Source: Oleispira antarctica RB-8
GTDB lineage: Bacteria > Pseudomonadota > Gammaproteobacteria > Pseudomonadales > Oceanobacteraceae
NCBI GenBank assembly: GCA_000967895.1
Contig: FO203512.1
Coordinates: 1,127,582-1,191,581 of the forward strand
Direction of reading: 5' to 3'
DNA: 64,000 bases
Below the pieces are notes generated by a model. The model made no database searches and was not told where the DNA came from. It saw only the letters and a list, made by a program, of their open reading frames with translations. A program made the translations under genes and the position numbers. Shown piece by piece: positions 11,201-19,811 of this stretch (the first letter of the stretch is position 1; every line of letters begins with the position of its first letter).

Positions 11201-11350
11201 GAAATTTTAGCTGAAGGCGTTGAAGACAAAGAGCAGTTGGCATTCTTAAAAGAAAAAGGCTGTGAGATTTATCAAGGATTTTACTTTTCTAAACCGATAC
11301 CGGTGAAAGAATTTGAAGCATTGATTCGGAACTATGAAGCTCAAGTATAG
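8270..11350 (+). CDS. PAS-GAF-PAS-PAS-GGDEF-EAL c-di-GMP signalling protein
   Basis: The 1026-residue soluble protein makes and/or degrades c-di-GMP. Reading along it: PAS-like near 60-165, GAF near 185-340, PAS near 350-460, PAS near 470-585, GGDEF near 600-755 and EAL near 770-1015. The GGDEF active site is intact (residues 674-678) and is preceded by an RESD inhibitory site (665-668). The EAL domain has EALLRW (804-809) and DDFGTGYSSL (925 onward), so the phosphodiesterase residues are also present. No membrane segment is visible, so the sensed signal is probably cytoplasmic. It follows the PilZ gene by 36 bp and ends just before a terminator hairpin. Net direction of activity cannot be told from sequence. 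Confidence 0.92.
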   Translation: MQKKSEITDSHKYRSLAYKILMNISNASNKLIASVFRRSLKKDDDQRYNLPVDDLKSADWEWDLETGFLRFNRDFVERAGGVVDQSTVTIDWLLERIHSQDRDGVIASAKEYLKNPQRPLELTFRIYDIDHQCLSVQCRGVSVGKNEMQILGTFNFLTSNEQIERKLNRYLQLERLMAKLSQQFLTVHQIGIEQSLVAALNLLTESISGVRSCLIHCNPDQTTSFPDVYEWGSPEVSSMKQFIAKLNSEELGHICSIFSSSNTVFLPDSALDIVLQKQILLGMNSSMVISLPLQGGSLGTGCLLLGFDGFSGTWRKEDVSLLRSIADLFFIILDREAVQKKLHMRQEQLLENQAIAKIGSWTLDNDSETLKCSPEVYKIFEVEIEKDINFDLFMQFVHPDDRKNAEEIIGNSIEEKAAYNFVYRIISSSGKLKYVQGRGQAIVDDAGKLLRRIGSVTDVTEHKQAEEKNRLSAIMFESTQEGALITDKNTYIIAVNKAFTDITGYSEEEALGNRPNLLKSGKQSKKFYARMRDSLDKNGSWAGEICNKRKNGDFYPEWLSIKNVYDDNDKIINRIAVFSDISHLKKTEEQIEKLSYQDQLTGLPNRLLFQSRLSHALDVAKRNKYPLAVMYIDLDHFKNINDSLGHSVGDEVLLMIAERLKNRVRESDTLARIGGDEFILLLEQIDDVEQVAYVAQSILELMAEPFEFNDGKNIFLGVSIGISFYPNDGLSASELISHADAAVSQAKDNGRNCVHFYTLELTQAAQERMRLESELRRALVNKSELQLYYQPQVNIESGEVVGAEALLRWHHPSDGVISPLVFLPVAERSGLMAAIDYWVLETGCQQQASWKENGLPFFILAINITKYSFMDASFLSQINSIIKATGVNPETIELEITEGALIEPSPQVIQTIAELKRIGFTLAIDDFGTGYSSLAYLQRFNVDKLKIDRSFVKDVLTDAQGEAITSAIISMAKSLNLEILAEGVEDKEQLAFLKEKGCEIYQGFYFSKPIPVKEFEALIRNYEAQV

Positions 11351-11354
11351 AAAA

Positions 11355-11400
11355 TGAAAAAGCCCAGCGTTGAGTATGATATTTCAACGTTAGGCTTTTA
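11355..11400 (+). terminator. Intrinsic terminator after the GGDEF-EAL gene
   Basis: AAAAGCCCAGCGTTGA pairs with TCAACGTTAGGCTTTT across a short AT-rich loop, with one mismatch and one G-U pair, and a T-rich run follows. It sits a few bases after the stop at 11350 and also lies downstream of the converging ppnP gene, so it may serve both. Confidence 0.75.
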
Positions 11401-11426
11401 TTAGAACTTATTATTCACAAGCATCA

Positions 11427-11708
11427 TTATTCATAGGTGCAAAGATACGCCGTATCGGTTTTAACTTTAACGCCAAAGCTCACGTTCGCTTCTACATTAA
11501 AACTTTCACCTGCAGAAAAAGTCTTCCATTCATTACTACCCGGTAGTTTTATGATTAAAGCGCCTGCAATAACGGTCATTACTTCTTTCTGATTCGTGCC
11601 GAACTCATATTCGCCAGCGGCCATTACGCCGACCGTTGAAGGAAGTTGCTCGCCCTTGAATGCGATAGATTTTACGTTGCCGTCGAAGTATTCGTTAACA
11701 TCAAACAT
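11427..11708 (-). CDS. ppnP: Pyrimidine/purine nucleoside phosphorylase
   Basis: The 93-residue cupin-fold enzyme of the YaiE/DUF1255 family phosphorolyses several nucleosides to base and ribose-1-phosphate. The family signature is clear: [46 protein letters not shown] and [15 protein letters not shown]. Full length matches the family. The start is supported by AAGGAAT 5-10 bp upstream. It is monocistronic, converging on the c-di-GMP gene. Confidence 0.93.
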   Translation of the reverse strand: MFDVNEYFDGNVKSIAFKGEQLPSTVGVMAAGEYEFGTNQKEVMTVIAGALIIKLPGSNEWKTFSAGESFNVEANVSFGVKVKTDTAYLCTYE

Positions 11709-12161
11709 AGATATTCCTTATTAAGGGGTTCTGAATCACTCTTCTTAAAAGCGCTTTGTATAAAGGGACCTTTAAAAAGAAGGCTAAAATTTGGTTGCGA
11801 AGTATATCATAATCTAATTAGCGACATAATCTGACAAAACGCTACTAACCCTAAAACCCTAGGTTAAATGTCTACGTTGAAGGTATTTGGTCATGATATC
11901 GGTGTAGTGGGACACTAAATAGCATGAAAAGAGATAAAAACTGACTATTTGGTAACAAGTTGTAGAAAAAGGGCGATATTTTCTGAAAAATACGTATAAT
12001 CCGCCTCTCTCAAATCTGCTGGTTTTTTTGGGCTAGGCAAAATTCAACATCCCGTTGGCTATTTATTATAAAAAATAGTCGACTGATCGTGTAGTGTGAT
12101 CTGTTGTTAGCGTATTGCTCAGCCCTAATTCCTGCCCTATGTATTATTACAGGATGACGTG
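11709..12161 (+). promoter_or_regulatory. Long upstream region and probable 5' leader of the deaD-like gene
   Basis: About 450 bp separate ppnP and the helicase gene with no credible ORF on the helicase side. TATAAT at 11995-12000 is a good -10 hexamer, although no strong -35 lies at the right spacing. If used, it gives a leader of roughly 155 nt. Long structured leaders are known for cold-shock helicase genes such as E. coli deaD. Here the leader is an inference from spacing and one hexamer. Confidence 0.45.
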
Positions 12162-14054
12162 ATGTCTGACACTCCAGAAACAACAGAAGTAACTACCGAA
12201 GTTGAAACTACAATCCCTGCTGAAGCAACAGCTGTTGTTGAAGATCAAGGTCCACAATTTACTGACCTAGGTTTACCAACTACATTATTGCGCGTATTGG
12301 ATGAAATGGGTTACAAAAAACCTTCTCCAATTCAAGCACAAGCAATCCCACCTCTATTAGAAGGTAAGGATGTATTAGGTCTAGCGCAAACAGGTACTGG
12401 TAAAACAGCCGCTTTCGCTTTACCTATCTTAGCGCGTACAGATGCTGCTAGCCGCACACCACAAGTATTGGTTCTTGCCCCTACTCGTGAGCTTGCAATG
12501 CAGGTTGCTAAAGCCTGTGAAGACTACGCTAAATATACTCCAGGCCTAAAAGTTGCCGCAGTATATGGTGGTCAAGATTACGGCACACAGATTCGCGCAA
12601 TCCGTGGTGGTGCTCAATGGATCGTTGGTACGCCTGGTCGTATCATGGATCACTTGAAGAAAGGCTCTTTGTCTTTAACTGATATTAAAGCCGTTATTCT
12701 AGATGAAGCTGACGAAATGCTACGCATGGGCTTCATCGATGACGTAGATTGGATCTTGGGTCACGCACCTAAAGAACGTCAGGTTGCTTTGTTCTCTGCA
12801 ACAATGCCTAAGCAAATTAAGCACATTGCTTCTACGCACCTGAACAACCCGATCGAAATTAAAATCGAATCAAAAACAGCGACTGCTTCTACCATTGAAC
12901 AGCGTTACTGGTTTGTGGGTGGTGCACATAAAAATGATGCATTGCTACGTATTACTGAAGTTGAAGATTGCGATGCGACGATGGTTTTCGTACGTACTAA
13001 GCAAGCAACAGAAGAAGTTGCTGACTTCATGAAGTTGAACGGCGTGAAATGTGAAGCTCTAAACGGCGACATTCCACAAGCCCAGCGCGAGCGTGTTGTC
13101 GACAAGCTTAAGAAAGGCACACTAGACATGATCGTTGCAACAGACGTTGCTGCACGTGGTCTTGATGTTGAACGTATATCTCACGTAATCAACTACGACA
13201 TTCCTTTTGATGCTGAATCTTACGTTCACCGTATTGGTCGTACTGGCCGTGCTGGACGTTCTGGTAAAGCCATTATGTTCGTACGTGGTCGCGAACGTCG
13301 TATGCTTAGCACGATTGAGCGTACTACTCGTCAGCGTATCGAAGAAATGCCATTACCAACGGCTAAAGATGTGAACGCTAAGCGTCGCGAACGTTTCCAA
13401 GAGAAAGTTCAAGCGACAATTGGTAACCCACAAGCGGTTATGTTCAAAGAAATGATCAACGAATTGATCACTGATAAAGAGTTAGACGTTGTTGAAGTTG
13501 CTTCAGCACTAGCGCACCTTGCGCAAAACGGCATTCCTTTATTCTTGAACGAAAACGAACGTTCACGTCCACCTCAGCGTGAACGTGAAGAGCGTAGCGA
13601 TCGTAACGAACGCGGTGACCGTCCACAACGTGAACGTGCTCCTCGTAAGAGCCCTGGCGACGTAAGCACTAAAGCGATGCCGCTTAAAGATAGCCCAGAT
13701 GTTGATATGGTTCGCTTCCGTATGGAAGTGGGCTACCAAGATGGCGTTAAGCCTGGCAACATCGTTGGCGCAATTGCTAACGAAGCAGATCTTGAGAGCA
13801 AGTTCATTGGCCACATCGAAATCTTTGACGATTTCTCTATGGTTGATTTACCTGATGGCATGCCAGAAACGGTTATGTCTAAGCTAAAAGCGACTCGCAT
13901 TTGTGGTCAACCTCTGCACCTACAAGTTGCAGATGGCGCTAAGCCAGTAAATCGTAAAGCTCCATCAGGTCGTCCTGCTGGTGGCAACCGTCGTCCAAGT
14001 AATGGCGATCGTCGTCCACAAGGTGGTGACCGTCGCCCACGTCGTGATTCTTAG
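12162..14054 (+). CDS. deaD: DEAD-box ATP-dependent RNA helicase, DeaD/CsdA type
   Basis: This RNA helicase assists ribosome assembly and mRNA turnover, notably in the cold. The Q motif (PSPIQAQAIPPLL) is followed by AQTGTGKT, PTRELAMQV, LDEADEML, SATMP and HRIGRTGRAG. A DbpA-like RNA-binding domain lies near residues 505-580, ending in a basic GDRRPxGGDRRP-type tail. The 630-residue length and tail fit DeaD better than RhlE. I prefer ATG at 12162, which has AGGA 7 bp upstream, over the GTG one codon earlier. A second, shorter DEAD-box gene lies at 30276. Confidence 0.92.
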   Translation: MSDTPETTEVTTEVETTIPAEATAVVEDQGPQFTDLGLPTTLLRVLDEMGYKKPSPIQAQAIPPLLEGKDVLGLAQTGTGKTAAFALPILARTDAASRTPQVLVLAPTRELAMQVAKACEDYAKYTPGLKVAAVYGGQDYGTQIRAIRGGAQWIVGTPGRIMDHLKKGSLSLTDIKAVILDEADEMLRMGFIDDVDWILGHAPKERQVALFSATMPKQIKHIASTHLNNPIEIKIESKTATASTIEQRYWFVGGAHKNDALLRITEVEDCDATMVFVRTKQATEEVADFMKLNGVKCEALNGDIPQAQRERVVDKLKKGTLDMIVATDVAARGLDVERISHVINYDIPFDAESYVHRIGRTGRAGRSGKAIMFVRGRERRMLSTIERTTRQRIEEMPLPTAKDVNAKRRERFQEKVQATIGNPQAVMFKEMINELITDKELDVVEVASALAHLAQNGIPLFLNENERSRPPQREREERSDRNERGDRPQRERAPRKSPGDVSTKAMPLKDSPDVDMVRFRMEVGYQDGVKPGNIVGAIANEADLESKFIGHIEIFDDFSMVDLPDGMPETVMSKLKATRICGQPLHLQVADGAKPVNRKAPSGRPAGGNRRPSNGDRRPQGGDRRPRRDS

Positions 14055-14112
14055 TAATTTAAGATGAAGAATTATGGCTAGAGCTGATCTTTAAAGAGAT
14101 CAGCGTGCGATA

Positions 14113-14178
14113 AAAAAAGCCCGTATGACTACTTTCAGTTTTATTTAAAAACTAAGAGTAAGGCATACGGGCTTTTTT
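14113..14178 (+). terminator. Intrinsic terminator after deaD
   Basis: A15-like arm AAAAAAGCCCGTATG (14113-14127) is complemented exactly by CATACGGGCTTTTTT (14164-14178), with a 36-nt AT-rich loop. The T run suits the + strand and the A run would also allow termination from the other side. Confidence 0.8.
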
Positions 14179-14249
14179 GTGTCTGTGATAAGCTTAAACC
14201 TTTTATACTTTACGTATTTTGTAATTAGTAATAGGTAGACGCAGGCTTC

Positions 14250-16718
14250 ATGAATGCATTAACCCCAGAGCAACTATCCATCGTTCACCATCAGCAAGGT
14301 CATGCGCGTGTAATCGCGGTGGCAGGGGCTGGAAAAACGACCACTCTGGTACACTTTATTCAACAGCGCCTACTGGCCGGCAGCAATCCTAAGCGCATGT
14401 TGGTATTGATGTATAACAAAGCTGCGCAAACTGATTTTCAAATTAAATTACAAACCGTTATTCGCCAGCCCGATGCGATTAGTGGCTTTCAATATCATGG
14501 CCCGCTGCCTGACGTTAGAACCTTCCACGCCCTTGGCTTTAAAATTTATCATCGCTTAATCAGTGAAGGCCATTTACCCGGCATTCAGCAAGACCTGATT
14601 GGTGCGGGTGAAATGGACGGTGTGGTTTGGCGTCTATTGCAACAAGTCGCAAGCAGCCAAGGATTCGAGGAAACTCGCCAAGACATCTTATCGCAACGTA
14701 AAAAATGGGTAGAGCCTGCCGTCGCGTTTATCGACCTGGTTAAATCCGATCTGCTTAGCCCAGCGGATATGTTCGAAGAATCTGAACTGCCGCATCAATG
14801 CCAAATATTCATTGAAACGTTTGAACGTTTTGAGCAATGGCGCAAAGAACACAACCGCATTACTTTTTCCGATATGCTGTACGACCCTTGTGTATTGTTT
14901 AAGCAGCGCCCAGAAATTGCCGAGCAGTTTTCAGGTCATATGGAATGGATCTTGGTCGACGAATACCAAGACGTAAACGGCATTCAGCAATTTCTCTTGC
15001 AGATTTTATACGGTAATCGCGGCTATCGTGGGAATGGCCAAGTAATGGTCATTGGTGACGCTGACCAAACCATTTATGAATTTCGCGGCTCTAAGCCTGA
15101 ATACATTACCAAAGAGTTTGAGAAGGCTTTTAGCTCACCTTTCCAGCTGGACGGCACTGAAATAACACATACTAGTTATCAACTCCCTCATACATTTCGC
15201 TACGGCCATAAACTGTCCTTATTAGCGAATCAGGTCATCGGTGAAAACCAAGATCGAGAAGATGTACTGTGCTTATCCCATCCATCAACACCGAATACCC
15301 GAATACATCTAAAACATAATAGCGACTACAGCCAAGAAGTTTTAAACCTACTGAATGAATTAGCAGAAAAGCGACCATTAGAAGACGTCGCGATTCTGAA
15401 TCGACTATGGGGTATTAGTGCACCGATTGAACTCGCGCTATTACAAGCTGATATGCCGTATCAACTAGATCATTCGCAAACTGTACTAGACCGATTTGAA
15501 TTAGAAGTATTCTGGATCTTATTTGAGATCGCTAGTGATAATTTCAAACAACGCAATCGCCGTCAGCGCAAAGCGGCATGGCTAACCTTATTAACCCAGC
15601 CTTTCCCGAAAGTGAAGCGTGCATTGTTAGAAGACATGGCAGAAAATATCAGTCAGCATGATAGTGACCTGAGCCAAGCCTTATGGGATGCCATTCCAAA
15701 AGATATTTCTAAATGGCAACGTCAGCAATTAGAAGACAGAGGCCAAGTTATTGAAGCCGCGGAAATGGCCTCCATTGCCAAGGCTCCTAGCGAGAGCGAA
15801 CCAAAACTAAGTCATACCAAAGCACGCGAGTTAAAAGCTTGGCAACTGGCCCAGCAGTATATTAACGCCACAGATTTATATGAAGGCATTAAAGACTCTG
15901 CTTTCTCTGCGCAACAAATAGAAGATCGCAGCGAAACCATTAAAGCGTTTGTGAGTTTCTTACGAGTAACTAATAAGCCCGCTAATAAGATATACGCGTA
16001 TCTACAAGAGCTAAAACAACGCCACCAGAATAAGCAAAGCTCTGGGGTGCGGATAACTTCGATTCATAAGGCTAAAGGTTTGGAGTGGCCTGTGGTGATT
16101 ATTCCGGCATTGTCTGCACGTTATTATCCGTATGAAGCAGAAGGCACTTTTACCACGAAAAGCAGTGAAGAAAGTGAGCGTCGTTTATTTTATGTCGCCA
16201 TGACTCGAGCCAAAGAAGATCTCTATTTAATTGCGCCGCCTGCTTGGAATAAAAAACAAGAAAAACCTCAGAAAACCCAAGCTGAGACTCAACAAACTAA
16301 AGACTGGCCGAGTAAGTTTTTACGCGAAGCAGACTTCAATTTATGTCAGCAAGTTGGCGAGATGATTGAACAAGGTGAAGTACTCACTGAGTTGCAAGAG
16401 CTAGAAGCTATTCAAATTAAGAAGAGCCAAAGTTTGATTGAGCGTTATAGTGAAAAAATTCAGTTTGATTTACCCGTTAAACTAAAGTTAAAACGTGATA
16501 GTCAGCCTGTTGCTAATGGGATCAGTACTTCAAAAAAATACGAGCTAGAAGATGACGATGCTGAATATCAAAAAGGTCAGTGGTTAGTGCATGGCAAGTT
16601 GGGTAAAGGTCGAGTAGTGCGTGATGAAAAAAAATACGTGACGATTTATTTTAGCGCAGACAAAAAAGAACGTAAGCTGGATAAAACAATTGCCAGACCT
16701 TGGCTTTCAGAAATTTAA
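14250..16718 (+). CDS. UvrD/Rep-family DNA helicase
   Basis: This 822-residue superfamily 1A helicase has Walker A AGAGKTTT (residues 25-32), an ILVDEYQD Walker B near 233-240, GDADQTIYEFRG, HTFRYGHKL and the late motifs ITSIHKAKGLEW and RRLFYVAMTRAKE. It is related to UvrD/PcrA, but extra segments and sequence set it apart from the housekeeping copy. The last ~50 residues (WLVHGKLGKGRVV through ERKLDKTIARPW) resemble the Tudor-like tail by which PcrA/UvrD contacts RNA polymerase. That similarity is my inference. The next gene starts 22 bp later. Likely a DNA-repair or transcription-conflict helicase of unproven role. Confidence 0.85.
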   Translation: MNALTPEQLSIVHHQQGHARVIAVAGAGKTTTLVHFIQQRLLAGSNPKRMLVLMYNKAAQTDFQIKLQTVIRQPDAISGFQYHGPLPDVRTFHALGFKIYHRLISEGHLPGIQQDLIGAGEMDGVVWRLLQQVASSQGFEETRQDILSQRKKWVEPAVAFIDLVKSDLLSPADMFEESELPHQCQIFIETFERFEQWRKEHNRITFSDMLYDPCVLFKQRPEIAEQFSGHMEWILVDEYQDVNGIQQFLLQILYGNRGYRGNGQVMVIGDADQTIYEFRGSKPEYITKEFEKAFSSPFQLDGTEITHTSYQLPHTFRYGHKLSLLANQVIGENQDREDVLCLSHPSTPNTRIHLKHNSDYSQEVLNLLNELAEKRPLEDVAILNRLWGISAPIELALLQADMPYQLDHSQTVLDRFELEVFWILFEIASDNFKQRNRRQRKAAWLTLLTQPFPKVKRALLEDMAENISQHDSDLSQALWDAIPKDISKWQRQQLEDRGQVIEAAEMASIAKAPSESEPKLSHTKARELKAWQLAQQYINATDLYEGIKDSAFSAQQIEDRSETIKAFVSFLRVTNKPANKIYAYLQELKQRHQNKQSSGVRITSIHKAKGLEWPVVIIPALSARYYPYEAEGTFTTKSSEESERRLFYVAMTRAKEDLYLIAPPAWNKKQEKPQKTQAETQQTKDWPSKFLREADFNLCQQVGEMIEQGEVLTELQELEAIQIKKSQSLIERYSEKIQFDLPVKLKLKRDSQPVANGISTSKKYELEDDDAEYQKGQWLVHGKLGKGRVVRDEKKYVTIYFSADKKERKLDKTIARPWLSEI

Positions 16719-16740
16719 GAAAATTCGTGGATAATAAATA

Positions 16741-17991
16741 ATGATGAAAAGCCTCTCTCGAATACTTTCTATGCTATTCGCATTTTTTGTATTGATCGAA
16801 GTCATATGGTTTAGCTGTGAGTCTTTTCAGCGCCAGCAATTATTAGAAACCCTTGGTCGTGATGATCTGGCCCGTGAAATTCAGCTCGATCCTTATTTCC
16901 CTATTATGCCTCAGCTATGGAAAATGCGTTGGGATGATCATCAGCGCGCTTTGGAAGAAATTAAAGAAGAGAAGCAGAGCAATCAACGTTCAGACACTAT
17001 TCGTTCTGAACAATCGATAGATACTAATCGTCGTGAAGTGACCGTAGAAAAAGTAGGCGATGAAAGCTTTCAAGTGCTAAGCCAGCACTACGCGGCGAAA
17101 ATGCTCTGTCGCAAGCCCAAAACTCAAAATCTCGATAATGTGAATAAACAGAAAATCTATAAATGGGTAGATGAGAAGGGTCGGACGCATTTTGGTGAAA
17201 AGCCTAATGCGGCAGATGAGCACCGAACAGAGGATCTCACCAGGCAATATGAAGCCTTGCAACAAGCGGTAAAACTATCTATCGAATACCCCAACTGGGC
17301 TGGCGATAACTTGATTGAAAGTGAAATAAAAAAGCAGGGTAAGCTAGTGCACAAAGTATTAAGCCACTATGTGCCTAAAATTTATCAGCGCCAGATTAAT
17401 CTCAAAATTATCTTATTCAAAAATGTGGCTGAATTTGAATCTCATCGAGATAAGCAACAAGCCAATGCTCAATGGGGTGCTTATTATAGCTCGGCCAGTA
17501 ATAGCATCTATTTACCGCGTTACTCGAATATAGAGCAAACCATGGCGATTGCTCGCCATGAAATGACACATGCGATGCTTGCGGGCATGCTGGGTCCTGT
17601 GCCTGTGTGGCTAAATGAAGGCTTGGCGGAATACATGGAAAGCTTTAGCTGGCAAATGAATGCAGCGATTGCACAGCCCAGGGTTAGTCAGTATAAGCGT
17701 TTAAAAGGGGCTAACATGAAACAGCTAACTAATACGGAGCATAAAGATTTTTACGGGTCTGGCCAGCAAATGAATTATTTACAGGCAGCGGCGAGCATCT
17801 ATTTTCTACTCGATCATCAAGCTGGCCGTGAGTGGCTAAAGCGCAGCTTCGCTTTCTATGGACAGAGTCCATGCCGTAAGGCGACAGCAGAGCAACTATT
17901 CAGTGAAAACTACCCAGGGGGTATTGAAAGTGCGAGTCGTCATTTTAATACTTGGCTAGACAAGGGTAAGTTTAGTTCACATCGTTATTAA
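16741..17991 (+). CDS. Membrane-anchored zinc-metallopeptidase-like protein with DUF4124 segment
   Basis: The 416-residue protein starts with one hydrophobic segment (about residues 5-25), so it is probably anchored in the inner membrane facing the periplasm. A DUF4124-type strand KIYKWVDEKGRTHFGEKP lies near 140-160. The catalytic part holds HEMTH (residues 273-277) and WLNEGLAEYME (290-300), the HExxH plus downstream glutamate arrangement of zinc-dependent peptidases seen in DUF1570-like proteins. Substrate is unknown. It follows the helicase by 22 bp and may be co-transcribed, though a shared function is not evident. The region between the anchor and DUF4124 is charged and probably flexible. 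Confidence 0.75.
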   Translation: MMKSLSRILSMLFAFFVLIEVIWFSCESFQRQQLLETLGRDDLAREIQLDPYFPIMPQLWKMRWDDHQRALEEIKEEKQSNQRSDTIRSEQSIDTNRREVTVEKVGDESFQVLSQHYAAKMLCRKPKTQNLDNVNKQKIYKWVDEKGRTHFGEKPNAADEHRTEDLTRQYEALQQAVKLSIEYPNWAGDNLIESEIKKQGKLVHKVLSHYVPKIYQRQINLKIILFKNVAEFESHRDKQQANAQWGAYYSSASNSIYLPRYSNIEQTMAIARHEMTHAMLAGMLGPVPVWLNEGLAEYMESFSWQMNAAIAQPRVSQYKRLKGANMKQLTNTEHKDFYGSGQQMNYLQAAASIYFLLDHQAGREWLKRSFAFYGQSPCRKATAEQLFSENYPGGIESASRHFNTWLDKGKFSSHRY

Positions 17992-18074
17992 TTTTCGACT
18001 CGACTGTTAATTATTAGCCAATTCTCATACAATAACGGGCTAAATTATTCACACTTATTATTGGGATCCGTCAT

Positions 18075-18557
18075 ATGACTATCGCAGCAAACAAAGTAGC
18101 AAGCATTCAATACACTGTATTAGACGAAGAAGGCCAAATCATCGATAGTTCTGAAGGCGGCGAGCCATTAGTATTCTTGGTAGGCGCACAGAACGTTATC
18201 CAAGGCCTTGAAGAAGCGTTAATCGGCAAGAGTGTTGGCGACGAGATCAAAACAACGGTAGAGCCTGCTAAAGCTTACGGCGAGTACAACCCTGAAGGCG
18301 TTCAAGAAGTACCTATGGCAGCGTTTGAAGGCGTTGACGAAATCGAAACAGGCATGGCTTTCACTGCTGAAACTGAGCAAGGTCCAATGAACCTAATCGT
18401 TACGGCTATCGAAGGTGATATGGTTACTGTTGACGGCAACCATCCTCTAGCAGGCAAGGCTTTAACGTTCGATGTAACTGTTGAAGCTGTACGTGATGCA
18501 ACTGACGAAGAAATGGCTCACGGCCATGTACACGGTGAAGGCGGTCACCAGCACTAG
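18075..18557 (+). CDS. FKBP-type peptidyl-prolyl isomerase, SlyD-like (copy 2)
   Basis: This is a second 160-residue SlyD-like protein with FKBP core, insert-in-flap domain (VDEIETGMAFTAETEQG) and short His tail (HGHVHGEGGHQH) almost identical in layout to the copy at 6977. The prolyl isomerase pocket is altered: copy 1 has NIIPGLE, here NVIQGLE, although E. coli SlyD has ISGLE there, so activity may remain. The insert domain and GNHPLAGKAL segment are closer to E. coli SlyD than those of copy 1. It has its own terminator and appears monocistronic. Which copy is the true slyD orthologue is uncertain. Confidence 0.85.
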   Translation: MTIAANKVASIQYTVLDEEGQIIDSSEGGEPLVFLVGAQNVIQGLEEALIGKSVGDEIKTTVEPAKAYGEYNPEGVQEVPMAAFEGVDEIETGMAFTAETEQGPMNLIVTAIEGDMVTVDGNHPLAGKALTFDVTVEAVRDATDEEMAHGHVHGEGGHQH

Positions 18558-18603
18558 GCTGTTCTTGTTAAGAACGCCTTAAGCTAGATAGCTAAGCTAA
18601 AAG

Positions 18604-18650
18604 AAGCCGCTTCGAATGCCCTATTTATGGTCATGCAAGCGGCTTTTTTG
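18604..18650 (+). terminator. Intrinsic terminator after second slyD-like gene
   Basis: AAGCCGCTT (18604-18612) pairs with AAGCGGCTT (18637-18645) and the T run continues to 18649. The 24-nt loop contains a weaker inner pairing. Confidence 0.75.
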
Positions 18651-18779
18651 TGCCTGTTCGAAAGAGAAATTCTGATGGGCTTAATCTTCTATTGAAGAAT
18701 TAAACTCACTCGCAATGGGCTGTACTCGTGAAAATGGGGTAAAATGCCTGCTTACTCTCGATATACCAAGTGACCTGCT

Positions 18780-19772
18780 GTGAAAAACTCGCCTTCTAAA
18801 CTGCACCCAAGAAATCCTCATCAAGGTCGATACGACTTAAACGTCTTAACCGCAGTATGTCCTGAGTTGAAGTCTCATCTTAAACTCAATCCAAAAGGTG
18901 AGCAGACCGTCGACTTTAGTAATGAAGATGCCGTGCGTTTATTGAACCAGGCTTTGTTAGCTCAGCATTACCAAGTGCAGCATTGGAACATTCCAAGTGG
19001 TTATCTGTGCCCACCCATTCCTGGGCGTGCTGATTATATTCATTATGCAGCCGACTTGCTTACTGGCAAAAAGACGAATGCCAAAGTATTGGATATTGGG
19101 ACTGGGGCTAATTGTATTTATCCCATTATTGGCAGTCGCAGTTATGGTTGGAAGTTTGTCGCCAGTGATATTGATCCTGTTGCAGTGAGCGCTGCAACTT
19201 TAATCGTCGACTCGAATACGCTACTGAAGAATAAAATTAAAGTACTGCAACAAAAAAATCAGAAGTCCATATTCTCTGGAATTATTGGCCCTCATGACTT
19301 ATTTGATCTGACCTTATGTAACCCTCCGTTTCACGCATCTCTAGCAGAAGCGAATGCAGTGACCGAGCGCAAAACACATAATTTAAATCGCCATAAAGTT
19401 AAATATACTGGAAAGCAGGTCGTTGTTGAGCAGGCTGTCGATACCCGTGCAGACAAGAATTTAGATAAGAGCCAAGGTCGAAACTTTGGTGGTCAAAAAG
19501 CAGAGTTATGGTGCGAAGGTGGCGAGCTGGCTTTCCTAAAACGTATGATCAACGAAAGCCAAAACTTTTCTGAGCAAGTCATGTGGTTTACCAGCTTAAT
19601 ATCTAAAAGTGATAACGTAAAACCGCTGAAGAAATTATTGAATCAAATGGGGGCTAAGCACGTAAAAGTGGTTAGCATGAGTCAGGGGCAAAAAGTGAGT
19701 CGTTTAATCGCTTGGAGTTTTTTGAGCTCTGAACAACAGGCTGACTGGAATAAACAGCGCCTTCAATCCTAA
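18780..19772 (+). CDS. rlmF: 23S rRNA (adenine(1618)-N(6))-methyltransferase
   Basis: This SAM-dependent enzyme methylates A1618 of 23S rRNA. The N-terminus has the family signature HPRNPHQGRYDLNVL. The methyltransferase core shows VLDIGTGANCIYPIIG for SAM binding, FVASDIDPVAVSAA, and the catalytic NPPFH. The 330-residue length is normal. The start appears to be the GTG at 18780 with no good Shine-Dalgarno sequence, which suggests weak translation. I see no better in-frame start because the conserved N-terminus begins within a few residues. Confidence 0.92.
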   Translation: MKNSPSKLHPRNPHQGRYDLNVLTAVCPELKSHLKLNPKGEQTVDFSNEDAVRLLNQALLAQHYQVQHWNIPSGYLCPPIPGRADYIHYAADLLTGKKTNAKVLDIGTGANCIYPIIGSRSYGWKFVASDIDPVAVSAATLIVDSNTLLKNKIKVLQQKNQKSIFSGIIGPHDLFDLTLCNPPFHASLAEANAVTERKTHNLNRHKVKYTGKQVVVEQAVDTRADKNLDKSQGRNFGGQKAELWCEGGELAFLKRMINESQNFSEQVMWFTSLISKSDNVKPLKKLLNQMGAKHVKVVSMSQGQKVSRLIAWSFLSSEQQADWNKQRLQS

Positions 19773-19811
19773 TGGTCGCGCAATTTTATAATTATAAAAA
19801 AGGTGTAAGGC

